Assembly: GCA_040954595.2 (NCBI GenBank)
Contig: CM082577.2
Coordinates: 13,392,001-13,456,000, forward strand
DNA: 64,000 nucleotides
Direction of reading: 5' to 3'
DNA from: Balanoglossus misakiensis
Taxonomy: Eukaryota > Hemichordata
Every line of letters begins with the position of its first letter. Within the stretch, counting starts at the first letter, position 1. The notes beneath the pieces are model-generated. The model searched no databases and was not told the DNA's origin. It was given only the letters and a program-made list of their open reading frames with translations. Below, in pieces: positions 46,562 to 57,930 of the stretch. The translations under genes were made by a program, and so were the position numbers.

Positions 46562-49500
46562 TTTAGTACAATGATTACCAAATAAAAAAATGTCTGTCAA
46601 TTAATCAATTTTCTCAAATGTTTGCTTATGTAACCATTATTTTTTAAAAGTTACCTCTTTCGACGCAATAAAACACATGCCCTTGGCGATCTGCCAGGCA
46701 AACTGGAGCAGGTCATGTGAGGTGAGGTCTCGACAGTTCGGGTAGACATTCTGATAATTTTGCTTTGATCTGTTCTTTACCAAGTACTCTTGCAAGTTGC
46801 CATTGGGTGCTAGTTCGAGAACAATACACAGGGGGTCTGTGTGCAAAATACGCAGTGTTATTGCGCTTGAACCTTCCAATACAAACATGTCAAATCATGA
46901 AATGTAGGGTGGAATTCAAATTCATCACAATTATTGGAAAATGCTATTTTATAAAATCTCGGAAATATTAAACATTTTAATATAGTTCCCCTGACTTTAT
47001 TTCTATGAAAGGTGACCAATATTCCTTTGGAAGGTAACGTTTATTTAAAAAAGACACTTTTCAGAAATGGAGGTTCAAATTGATATACATGTAGTTTCAT
47101 ATCACCATGACAAAACAGTGGCGTCATCTCTAACTGATTGTATTTCTCTTTATTTCAAGGCATCCCCGTTGCCTGTATATTGTCATAAATAAATGTAGAT
47201 GCGTTATTAGCATTTGATTTGATCAGCTACAAACGAGGTCGTGTTGTGACAGAACTCCATGACCTATGCGCACGATCTGTGCCGTACAGAAGTTACAGAA
47301 GTAAATCTTGTGACATTACTACGAATTACTTCTATACGGCACGAATTGTGATTAAAGGTCAAAGGGTTATGTTATTACGGCATGTGTCTCTTCAAATTTG
47401 ACGAAAATTGAAGTTTCGATCGTGGCGTCTTAACGCAACCCACAGACGGTCGCTCATTTGGCCAAGTTACGCCGCTTTTGTCATTCAAGGTAGGTCATCT
47501 TGGGTCAGGTCATCAGCGGGTACGCTCAGGGGTAGCGAGATCGTATTGGCTGTATTCAGGAACACTGGCGACAGCGAAAGATTTCCGTAAAGTAAGAGGT
47601 TATACTGTTGGTTAAACTGATGTTGTTCTTCTGATGATAGTTGGGAAGTATAATAAAACAACGCAACCCAGAGACGGCAGGTCATCCGGTTATTGGCCAT
47701 ATACAAAGCCTTTGTCATTCAAAGTAGGGTGATTTGAGTCAGGTCACCAGCGGTTTGGCTCAGAGGTCGCGAGATCTCATCGGCAATATTGAAGAACAAT
47801 GGGAATAACGACTGTAAAATTTGAGGTTCCGAAATCTACTGTCCACAACATATGTTTTATATTCTGAAGATAGCCGGGAAGAATAATTAAATGACATGCT
47901 CAAATGTCAAAAAATCACTCGCCCACGATTATTCGTAGCTCTAGCATCCATGGTGTCCCTGATGGTGTCCAATGTTTACAATCAGAAAGTAGTTCCCTGC
48001 TTCTATATGTGCATGTGCACTCCTGATGACCAAGTGACTAGTTTACAACACAGTGCATATGATGTATGATGTATGAATTAATTTTCATAAGTATTTTAAC
48101 GGGGATTTAAATTGACAGAAATTTAAATTTTATCGCACTTTCAACTGGGACTATTTTATTGTATTTACATTGTCAAATGTGGAACATACCGGCTGGCAAA
48201 CGACGGAATGGGCAGTACATATGCGTGTAGTCTTACACTAGGTCACATAGACCAAAAGGAAACACTTAAAGATTACCTATGACCCCTGATATACTGTTGG
48301 AAATGCATACGTGTCCACGCATTGTTTACCTTTGTCAAGAAATATAATGCAGCTCAGCACGTCTGACCGCTTACCGTCTACTGACTAGGTAGTGACGATT
48401 CTGCGGACTTTTAAAATTACTATAGTGTCTCATACAAACCTCATACAGGGATGTTAGTTTTATCAGTCAGTATTCACCGTCATCATTCCATTTGTAGCGT
48501 GCAAAGATCTACGTTTGTCAACAATTCTGTCTTAAATTCCACAATTGTCAAAATCTATCGTCAAAAACATTGCAAATAATATTGTGTGACCAAATTCAAT
48601 TTGCTTTACACGTAAACATCGATTGGTGTAATTGCTATCGAGTGTGCACCTCCATTTCTGAAATGTGTCTTATAATGCATTCATTTATTGACTTGCATCT
48701 TATTCGCCCGCGGTGGATGTAACGACCCATGTAGAACATTGGCAACACTGACACAAAGTGTAGTAAGTATCTCAAAGGGTGGGTGTCGTCCTGTCTGCGA
48801 TTTATGATGTCACATGCAAAACAGTTGCTATAGCAACTCAAATTGTAAATGTGCCTCATTGCAAACAATACGGTTGTCCCTTTGCGTTATGTATTACACC
48901 GTTCACCATGGCGTCGTTACATTAGATCTCAAGTGACCAGTGGGGACAATGCCCATGGTGTTTTTATAAACAGAAAAGTCTCACATGTGCAGTTCAGGAC
49001 GACACGCGCCCTTTTGATATTGAGGCCGTATACCTGATTGCGTACAGCTGCCGAGAAGTGCCACAACATTTGGATGACTTGATCCTAACAGTTTCATTAT
49101 TTCTAATTCTTGAAGGAAGTTTTCCATTCCGCAAACGGAAGCCCCTTCTAGCGTACAAAAGAAATAGTTAGAATTTGTTGAAAGAAACAGGTAGACAACG
49201 CACTCACATTGCAAGAAAAGTCTCATTTTATTACAACAAAATATACAGAAACATAAAACCAGAAGTATGACAATGTTACTATACTGTCTTAACATACCTC
49301 GCAAACGCTTAACAGCTACCTCAGTATTTTGTAAGTGATCATGAATATTTTGCGTCACTGCTTTCCAAACGACACCGAATTCTCCCTGTCCAAGGTAACC
49401 ATTCTCACAGAAAGTCAGTTCACCATAATCAAATTCAAACTTGTCGAAAGAGGAACGATGTTCGTTACTTAGCAGCGGTAGTGCTCTCTCGAAGTGATTA

Positions 49501-52500
49501 AGTTCATAAAAAATATCCTTGATTTAAAATAAGAAGAGTTATATTAGTATAATACAGTATGCAATTTAGTTTTTAAATAGAGATATGTTGATTTATTGTC
49601 TTTATATTTTTATGTTTAATTAAGCAATTACCCCACCACAGGTCAATATACACTAGATTTTGGTACAATGAGCGAAATATATCACGAGACGTTAGGCGAG
49701 TGCTGCATGGAGCAAATTGTACCCGAAATCGAGGCGGGGTTATTGCTACTATATTAAATCAAAAATCGATTTTGTGGTATATCCGTGTCAATTTAGTAAC
49801 GAAAGAGCGTCAAAAAGAGAAGTTACAAACTGAACGAAAGTCGCGTTGATAAATGTAAGCCCGAGGGCCGGGATCGAGCATTAAAACATGAAGCAGGCGA
49901 CAAAATGTGACACAACAAGCATCGTGCATGTAAAATTGCCTATATATTCAAATACAGACTTCCAAAATAAAACGCCTGTAAATTCAACAGTGTTTTTATT
50001 ATATAAATAACTGGTTTAAGCCCCTATTTTCCGTGCGGAATGCTAGTTCAGGGGCCGGTTTTAGCAGCGTTCTCTTGAGTATTGTATCACATAGTTGGAT
50101 TTAACTCTCAAATGGTATATGGTATAGCATGATATAATGTAATCTATTATTTGTATTGTAGCTAATAAAACTGTTTTCTGCTACTGGAGGTAAATTATAT
50201 CTTTTACCCATATCAAAACATATTTTTTTGTAAATTAAAATGCAATTTTCGATATATATTGACATGGAGCATGTGTTTCTTCTTTTTTTTTTAACAGGGA
50301 GTATTTTCATCATTTACACGTGGTTTCAGATTCTCCACCGACTCTTCTTTTGTTCCTGAATCTATATTCTGAAATCAAAACATATAACGTAAATTCAGTG
50401 CATTACCTATGATAGCATTGCATACGCATTAATTCGCATATTTTGAAATTACGTTTAACACGACTAGAACTCTATCGGTACCGGACAACAGCTGTACTCG
50501 CCATTTTATTTTGTCCAGACAATAGCCCCACACTTAAATTTGTCCATTTGGGGCAGTATTGATAGGCGTAGCGTGCTAGCAGGGTACGCTTACCCATTCC
50601 AGACACCTGGTACTGCCTCTTAAAGGGGTTCCAAATGACCAAATAAGTCATTGTCATTTTTATCTGTTTGTTTCTTGGACTAGGTAATTCACTTACTTTA
50701 TATGATAATGATTTTTGGACATGATTTCATACCATGTTATATATGTTACACATTTTATATGTATAGATTGATTCTTTAGATTGCATGTAAACTGTGTGCA
50801 TGTAATACGTGGCTACTTACTGATTCCATGCTTGATTTGCTGTCATATCCTTCATCAGCATGAATTTGCACTGTCAAGTCGGTTGACTGTTCATGAGGTT
50901 TCTGAAAGAATACCAATAATGCGAAACATTATGTTTTCTTACAAACTATGGTAGTTATTTACTTAACGTTTGTTGTTTGATAGAGTGATAACCAAGCATA
51001 TTAATTTCCTTAGCAGTACAAATATTACAAACAATTGACTTTGCAACAATGCCTCCGTTGTCGTTATTCAGTTCTTTACATTTCAGTGATACTCGACGAC
51101 AGTACCAAGTACTCTTAATCAATACAAAACAAAACCAAAATCGCAAAAAGTCTAGAAGCAAAACTTTGCTACCTTACACAAACATGGTACATAGATATTT
51201 TCCAGTGAAATCGATTTAAACTTTCCTTTACATTTTAAAGATATGCAAATTTGCTTACCGTCTTTTCGTTCTCCGTGGACGTTCTTGCATATTTTCCCCG
51301 GGCTCTAGACCGGCGTTTTCGACAACAAATAACACATGCCACTAAGGCTATAATCACCACCGGTAGCACCACTGTTAAAGTGATCAATAGCGTCATTTTG
51401 GAGATGCTTATCACCGATTTGGGTGTAGGTGTAGTAGTATCTGTGTAGCGCAAAAAAACAAACAAAAAAAACAATGACGTTAGATGTTATGTTATATACA
51501 TCTGTTTTAAGTGATTTCCTTTTCAAGAAAATAATGACAATTTGTAACGTTCTTGTTTTAAAAATATATTTATTCACACTTTAAAGCAGTACAAAACAGA
51601 TAATTACTTAGGTTTTTAAAACTAGAAACACGGACAATAGATAACATTTCTTTAATCAATGTAGTACATAGTAGTTTTTTTATCAGTCAATCTACACTTG
51701 CACAATAACAAAAACCTTACAAAGTAGATAAATGTGTGTTTAACTCTTTGTACTTCTATCTTCTAGATTGAATGAGTTTTACTATGGCATATAACATGCC
51801 TGAAAAATGGGTTCATAGCATGACGCCACAATGAAAAAAATTTCCCCATGGAATAGCTAAATTTTTGAATTGCTTTCGTGAAATGCACATTAAATTACTG
51901 GTGAAATCACCGCAGCTCTCTCTGTGTGTGATTATATCAATCCTTTTGATAACTATGGTCGAATTATCCTGTCTGTCGTCACACAGATTGAGAAGTAAAG
52001 GGAAATCGTCTTTGTCGGATGGAATCAGAAGCTGCGAATCACCGCATGGATAATATAAAGTGTAAAGCCACCTTCTGGTATCCTGAGACCGGCAAAAACT
52101 ACACAAATAAATATCCCTTAGAACTCTAAACTGTACACGCCAGCCTGTCCTTGTGTGGATAGTATGGCCATGATAATAAGACGCTGTTATGTTAAGGTCA
52201 ATTGTTACCTTGTGTCGTTGACATGATCAAGGCTGATGAAATCGGTGTAGTTGTTATTCCCGTCGACGACGGCCCTTTAAAGATAAAAAAAACATGATAA
52301 AGCCACGTTTGATATATACAATTTTAACTTTTAATCCCCCATTCTTGAACGACATAATTTTCAAAGACAAAAATAAGTTGAAATTACCTTTAGTTTCTGT
52401 CGAGGCAACCGATCTTGCCAGGGATACGCCTTTCGTCGCGATAAAGAAGGTTGTCGGTTGACCTATTAAATAGACGACTCTTCCATGACAAAATACCAGC

Positions 52501-54302
52501 TAAAATGTGATAATTCCACAAACACGTCTTGGTTGCAGTAAACGCATCTTAAATAAGCACGTCAAAATTGCTCCCTAAATTCAATAAAGACTATTGGGAT
52601 AGTTCCACACAAATAAAATGTGGAAAACACAAGCACGTTTGTTGCTGTTGCATTAATTAAAAGCAAAATGATAAATACGGCTGATGTCATGATTTCTTTA
52701 AATAGCATTATCCCATATAGTTCCAATCGTGTTGAAATCACAGGTATCGACAAAATTACGAACGGACGACGGACGGTTTCCTACGAACAATAAGGATATG
52801 AGTTGTTTGTTGCAGCGGGGTTAAAAGAGTCGACCTCGACAATTGAGAGGAACAAAAGTTTAACTTTGCACTGGGCCTGTAAATATGAATTATGTTCAAG
52901 GTCGGCACAAAATGAACTATTCAAATTCAGACAGGTGGGGGTGTTCAGTGAGTGTGAAAACCCAGATGATGTATATATTAGTCTATGCAAAGGGCCGGTA
53001 GAACTAGTAGACAGTTTCTAGCACGTAATCCATTGTTATTTTCTTTCATCCGGACTAGGATGGCGCACCGGCTAGAGAAAGGTTTGGTATCGATCGTCAT
53101 TGCTAATAATAGTTGCCTGTAGTAAATCTTGATTTCGTACTTTGGGTCGGGTCTCCAATGACTAACATCGCATGACTGTCACATGATTGCCGCATGATAT
53201 CCAAAGTACACGTTATCAACCGTTCAAACGTATCACAACCTTCTCATCTGATCATCCCATGACGACTGACTGTTAATCACTGTGCCCCAGAAAAAATCGA
53301 ACAGGTAATACACAGTGTAAGCTTACAGGCTGTGCAATATGTTTCAAGATAGCGATATTATATGTAAATTGATGTAAAATGTGTTTAGATCCATATTGTG
53401 TCAATGATGAAGTAATAGCTGACAGTAGGCAAGTGTTTTCTTGCATTTGAACAAGCGAACAAATCGACGCAAACGGCATATCTAGTCAAGAATCTTACCG
53501 GATGTTGATGACGCTTGGCCACGTCAATCCCGGATCTGTCCGGGCGATCAGGCGAAGTCCTGCTAAGTACGTTTGGATAGATTCCAGACAAACTCCATAT
53601 ATGGAAAAAACTTTAAGCCTATACTACAAGTCCAGGGATATGTAGGGTGTATAACTGCGCCATCGCGGGCACTTCTATCTATGATCGTTTCGGTACGGCA
53701 CACCTGAACTGATTTCTTCAAATAAAACTGCACAAACAATGTAAACATATCAAATGAGTTAATTGTGGACATAACCACCATGGGCTCGATGTAGAAACCC
53801 GACGACGAGTGTTTTTCATTCTACATTTTTTTATGACGAGAAAAAAACCTCTAGATATTCTGTCAGTAATACAGATTCAAAAAAAGAAGTGACAATAAAA
53901 TGTTTAAGGCAAAGTACCGGTTCTACAATGGAATTTTCTGTTCCCCTGAATTTGGTTATGAAGTTAAAAACGTTGATTCCAAATAGTAGAACGTAACTGT
54001 TTCTACTGCCGGTCGACGATGGGTCGACCAAAACTGATGACATTAAATCTCCATGAGATAACATTTTAGCACAATTTTAACGGGCAATGCTTTTCTTTAT
54101 TGTTATCCCATCGACGACACCATTGTACATTTGGGGAGGTTTCAAAATACACGAGCGCATATACCGTAAGAGTTGCTGCGTACTGAATAAAAGGGTGCGA
54201 CACCCATTTGTTGTTAAGGTTATTCAACTAACTGTTGAGGGGGGCGAGTGCCCAAATCAATGGTTAACTTCGCCAGAAACAAACAAACAAACAAACAGAC
54301 AA

Positions 54303-54333
<31 letters not shown>

Positions 54334-57125
54334 ATGAATTAAAAGGTAACCAAAGAGGTTTAACACATTTACACTCCGTACCCAAGTCTCACTCATATTC
54401 TTATCTTTAAATGACAAATCTCAGCACTGAGACTGCGCCTGCCAATTGGGGCCACACACATAGACATTTGTTGGGCGTGTTGCAGGCGTTGTCTGACACA
54501 TGACCAGTGAGAACCAATGGAAATTCAGTTGCATCACCCAACTTTAGACAATATGTATTGCGACATCGACACTCTTACAGCGCACACGTTTGCCAACGTC
54601 GTGGGCTTAGTGTGACTAGGCAATGTAGAAATGTATAAATCAACTTTTAGTGAGAGAGACTTAGCATTACGCACCAACATACTGGGACCTTGCAGAAAAC
54701 AACAATACCCATTCACGTTCTATGCATTGCCTTACCTGATACTACTTCTACGTGTACGGACTCGTTCTTGATGTTTCGCTGTTCATAGAAAGCAAGGCAA
54801 GTGTATTCACCCACATCTTCGTACATGATGTTTTTAAACGTAAGAAGGGCAAAATCGGTTGAGATATTATTCTCTGTAGTGTGTCCGAATGTTTGGGAAA
54901 TGCGGTCACTGTCGCCCTCGAAAGTCGATTCTTTGGCCTTCCAGCGAAGTGTCAGACGTGGCTGTGTCGGTGTGGCAGTGCATTTCACGTGTAAATCCAC
55001 TCCTGCGGTCGTGTTGATGACGGTCAGGTTGTCGCGTTTAGCTGCATTCATGGAAATAATTTTCATCTCAAAGGGTTCTAAAAACAAAGAATAGAAATAT
55101 GTTGAGATATTAAAGACTTGTCGTAAAGTAGTATATTGATTGCGGTATAAAATTGCCACAAACTGCAAACCAAATGACGAAAACACACATATATGGCTCC
55201 ACGCAGGAAGTGCCTACCCGGCCTATACGCCTAAAAGTATAATCTTGCAAGCAATACAATAAGAAATAATAATAATAATGATAAATGCCATACATTAAAT
55301 TTCATGCGCCAAAAATCATACTCCTCATCAGTTATAAAAACAACAACAGCAACAATAACAACAACACTAGCGCTAAAGCCATACCATAAAGCTTGAACCG
55401 AACGTGTCCAATTTTTTGTGAATCCTGAGTGAGTAATCGGCAGTGATATTCACCCTCATCGGTTTTCCTCGTACCATTTATATTCAAAGTTGTAAATGTA
55501 GCGTCTCCAGCATAATATCTGTTATGAATGGGGTAAGGCTGTTCATTTTCGTTTTGTTGGGCAAGAAATGTGTTGTATTCTCCCTTTGTCCAACGAACAG
55601 AAGTTATGGGCTGGTCGTTTAGTCTGGCGGGACATACTAGCGAAGCAATCGTTCCTAGTTCAGCGTAAATTGGCTCTTCGATACTTTGATCTTCCGTGTA
55701 CGTCCCTTTAGCACTTCCTGCAAGATATACATGTAATAGTGGTTGCTTTTACTGTGTGCGAGCAAAATGTTCCCTAAAACTTTGCAGGAATATTTCGACA
55801 GAGAACATGTACACTATTTTCAAAAAATCATTTGTAATGCGTCGCATATTGATACGACTTTACAGTGTTATTGTACAATACTCGCTTTTAACAATCTACT
55901 TGTTTTATTTCATAGAAAATGGCATATTTTAAGATTATTTCAACTATTCTGCCATTTTTGGTGCTCTCCAGTGTGTGTACGTCAAGCCAGGAGAACAGTC
56001 CACCAGGTAGAATTTTAGTAATGTGTTGAATAGTACACAAATACCTGAACGATATTCTTGCACAAATGACCTCAAAACGTTTATCATTTAAACGTTATTT
56101 AAGCTGACTAGAACAAAGTATTGGTAAGGTTTCCCTCTTTTCCTTTCAGTTCAGCGCATTTTGAGTAACGAGACGATGATCGTTTACTTTGATAAGGATG
56201 TGTACGCGCCAGAAGGAACATTGCTGAGACTAGTATTTCAAAGCACAAAGAAGATTAACGCCAGTGAAAGCATCTGCGTGAACCGGACAAAAGAACCAGG
56301 TACTTGAAATCAGGCACCAAAATAACTTATAGCTTAATCATACAATGCCTTGTTTCCTTATAGTTACACGGAAGGATGTTTTTAAACATAAACTATACCG
56401 CTTTTATTTGAATACATGTGTATTAACGCGCTACATTAAGAGATAGTGTTCTGAGAGAATGAAATTTTATCCCCAACATCATTACAGACAAAACTGCGCT
56501 GATCAACTGTTGGCCAAAATCACCAGAAGACCTGGGATGTAAATTTACATATTTGTCTCTGAAAGAAAGAAGTGGCTGTGTCTGCTTGGATGTTGATGAA
56601 CTGAGGCTGCGCGATGATAACGTTGTGTTTACATGGTGGTTACGAAATACAAGTAATACCCAAGTCATGGGTACAACAACTGTGGCGGTTATAAAAGGTA
56701 AATACAGAAAAAATATAAATATGTAGTATTTAGAGTACCTTTGTAATATACAATCTAGAATTTAGAAAAAAAACTAACATACACCGGTTATTGTAAAACA
56801 GTGCAATTACTAAATCGTCTGAATGTAAAACGTCTAAGGGGGTCAAAACTTTGATACGAACACTGACATTGTACACGATTCTTCGTTTAAATTCAAGGTA
56901 CATTCCTATCGCTGTATTTTCAATATCAGTAGAACTGTTAAACTAATTTATATAAATAATGGTTTTCTTGCTCGGAAATACATGAGAGTTATTAACAAAA
57001 TCACACGGAAGATGTTTAGCTGGTGTTCAAATAAAAACAACAACAACGATTAAGTTACATTCTGGCAAAATATACGTACCCGCAAACAGGATCAATAAGT
57101 AGGATATCAAATAATGATATTTCAT
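44854..57125 (-). CDS. Receptor tyrosine kinase B, Ig-type
   Basis: Fifteen coding exons on the minus strand: 57125-57080, 55717-55385, 55077-54736, 52463-52389, 52274-52209, 51440-51259, 50901-50821, 49517-49298, 49147-49034, 46836-46655, 46469-46347, 46195-46084, 45862-45766, 45389-45287 and 44937-44854. Phases agree and the product is 719 aa, or 736 with an optional exon at 50368-50318. Order: signal peptide split over two exons, two Ig domains, a short Thr-rich stalk, transmembrane helix (about 303-327) and kinase. Landmarks: GQGEFGVV (418-425), Lys445, HRDLATRN (550-557), DFG (570-572), activation-loop Tyr583, Tyr705-Val-Asn-Ile. It should be an active membrane kinase for an unknown ligand. 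It converges with RTK A, with which it shares the kinase exon pattern. The intron after the HRD exon begins with GC. Confidence 0.87.
46347..46469 (-). other. RTK B: catalytic-loop exon with a GC donor
   Basis: This 123-bp exon encodes [10 protein letters not shown] through the DFG motif to the activation-loop Tyr. On the minus strand its 3' end reads CAG then GCAAGT, a GC-AG intron. The rest of the donor is consensus, as usual for GC donors. The matching exon of RTK A ends with CAG then GTAAGT. Confidence 0.8.
46498..46562 (+). repeat. (ATC)n microsatellite
   Basis: About twenty ATC units with one interruption, in the RTK B intron just upstream (on the minus strand) of the catalytic-loop exon at 46,469. 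Confidence 0.95.
47230..48250 (+). repeat. Dispersed repeat module, copy 2
   Basis: This block, inside an RTK B intron, matches the module at 42.17-42.90 kb. It begins with an inverted-repeat unit (47,255-47,361; GCGCACGATCTGTGCCGTA and its near-complement). Two tandem copies of a segment of roughly 250 bp follow (47,425-47,600 and 47,665-47,840), each with CGCAACCC, GTCATTCAA, GGTCA and GCGAGATC phrases. It continues with the CAGAAAGTAGTTCC segment near 47,988. No gene. Confidence 0.65.
50318..50368 (-). other. RTK B: possible optional juxtamembrane exon
   Basis: A 51-bp segment between a strong acceptor (TTTGATTTCAG) and a donor GTAAAT, phase 0 on both sides. It would add 17 residues, starting [10 protein letters not shown] and ending KPR, just before the kinase. 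It lies in the intron between the exons at 50,821 and 49,517 and can be included or skipped without a frame change. RTK A has no separate counterpart, though its first kinase exon is 18 bp longer. Confidence 0.4.
51259..51440 (-). other. RTK B: transmembrane exon
   Basis: It encodes a Thr/Pro-rich stem, then a hydrophobic stretch ([20 protein letters not shown]) ending in Cys-Cys and RKRR. It enters in phase 1 and leaves in phase 0, as in RTK A. The Cys pair next to the membrane could be palmitoylated; this is inferred from position only. Confidence 0.85.
54280..54335 (+). repeat. (AAAC)n(AGAC)n microsatellite
   Basis: An ACAA tetranucleotide tract passing into ACAG, within an RTK B intron between the Ig exons and the stalk exons. 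Confidence 0.93.
54736..55077 (-). other. RTK B: second Ig-domain exon
   Basis: A 342-bp phase 1-1 exon with the Ig pattern: Cys in LHVKCTAT, Trp in LRWKAK and the DVGEYTC motif, plus several Asn-X-Ser/Thr glycosylation sites. A broken copy of this exon lies at 58,664-58,950 on the same strand, so the segment was duplicated beyond the 5' end of the gene. Confidence 0.9.
55385..55717 (-). other. RTK B: first Ig-domain exon
   Basis: A 333-bp phase 1-1 exon encoding a V-set-like Ig domain: SLVCPAR, VRWTKG, and DEGEYHC as the second cysteine. It completes the signal peptide begun in the exon at 57,125-57,080. It would form the outermost domain of the receptor. Confidence 0.9.
55919..56697 (+). 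CDS. Partial RTK A-like gene: N-terminal exons only (copy C)
   Basis: Three exons: 55919-56006, 56150-56299 and 56488-56697. The first two have exactly the lengths (88 and 150 bp) and phases of RTK A exons 1 and 2, and the third is 210 bp against 198. The product starts with a signal peptide ([10 protein letters not shown]) and shares [10 protein letters not shown] and VVFTWW with RTK A. No stalk, transmembrane or kinase exon follows in the window. It lies antisense within intron 1 of RTK B. If the third donor is not used, the frame runs nine more codons to a TAG, giving a secreted protein of about 158 aa. It may be a gene fragment or a small soluble ectodomain gene. Splice sites and frame are intact. 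Confidence 0.68.
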
Positions 57126-57930
57126 TTTCTTCACAAAAAGACTTGGTACGCAGTCTGAATTGGGAGAGACTGAACTACTTACTACGAAAGATATTATTAC
57201 TAAAATAGTTTTGTTCTTGTATTGGGACAATGCACGCGTCGATCACGAGCATGATTTGTGAATTTAATTTGGCCCACGCTCTGTGCACGATGGCAAAATC
57301 GTGGAACATCGGACCTTGGACCTAAACGCACGCTAGTCAAACGTTTGAACATCGGACACTGGATCTAAACGGTCGATTGTAACAGTGTCGCCTATCAGCC
57401 GCGCGATCTAACTACCATGTATCACGTGAATTGTTGAATTGATAGCACGTAGCTGATCACGCCTTGATCACGCCGTCACATGACTATGACTGTCTTGTAG
57501 GATTTGCCCTCCTGCAAGTAAACACGAATTTTTGGCACAGTAACAAGATTTTATTATAGGTATATACTAAACAACTTTATTGCGTCTAAATGTAGCCACA
57601 CCCCTCAAAATTCCATGTTTAAGGTAATAACAGTATTTTAACATTATGAGCGTGAGAACTATGCGGGCAAGTTCACAAAATAGAAATTTAATTAAGCTGT
57701 GGGTGGCTGAGATTGATTTATATTTGAGAAACCTATCTGTCAACTGGTATCTATCAACTATCTGAATGTTTCAAGATCTGCATGTCAACAGAACTCAAAA
57801 TGCGATGTCACGGCAACGAGGTCACCACATAGTTTTGACTCTAACGTCGTTCAAGTCAATCTCCTTACGCGACACACTACTGATTGGCCAGAGCAATGAC
57901 CTGGGCGTTGCTAATAGTAGGAAAATAATA
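57126..57930. other. Region upstream of RTK B, no gene
   Basis: This stretch should contain the RTK B promoter. A phrase GAACATCGGACCTTGGACC recurs slightly changed 44 bp later (57,303 and 57,347). No core promoter element is certain. Confidence 0.35.

Noticed and set aside
46498-46562. ATC tandem run as a possible CRISPR-like array or coding Asp/Ser tract
   Set aside because: It is a simple trinucleotide microsatellite inside an intron, with no spacers and no open exon.
51813-52106. 97-aa minus-strand frame with four cysteines between RTK B stalk and transmembrane exons
   Set aside because: Its only plausible acceptor (CTCAG before GATACC) gives the wrong phase for the phase-1 introns on both sides, and skipping it leaves a consistent gene.
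57027-57230. 67-aa minus frame read as a stand-alone small membrane protein
   Set aside because: Only its internal part from 57,125 to 57,080 is used. It fits as the signal-peptide exon of RTK B, with a donor in the correct phase.
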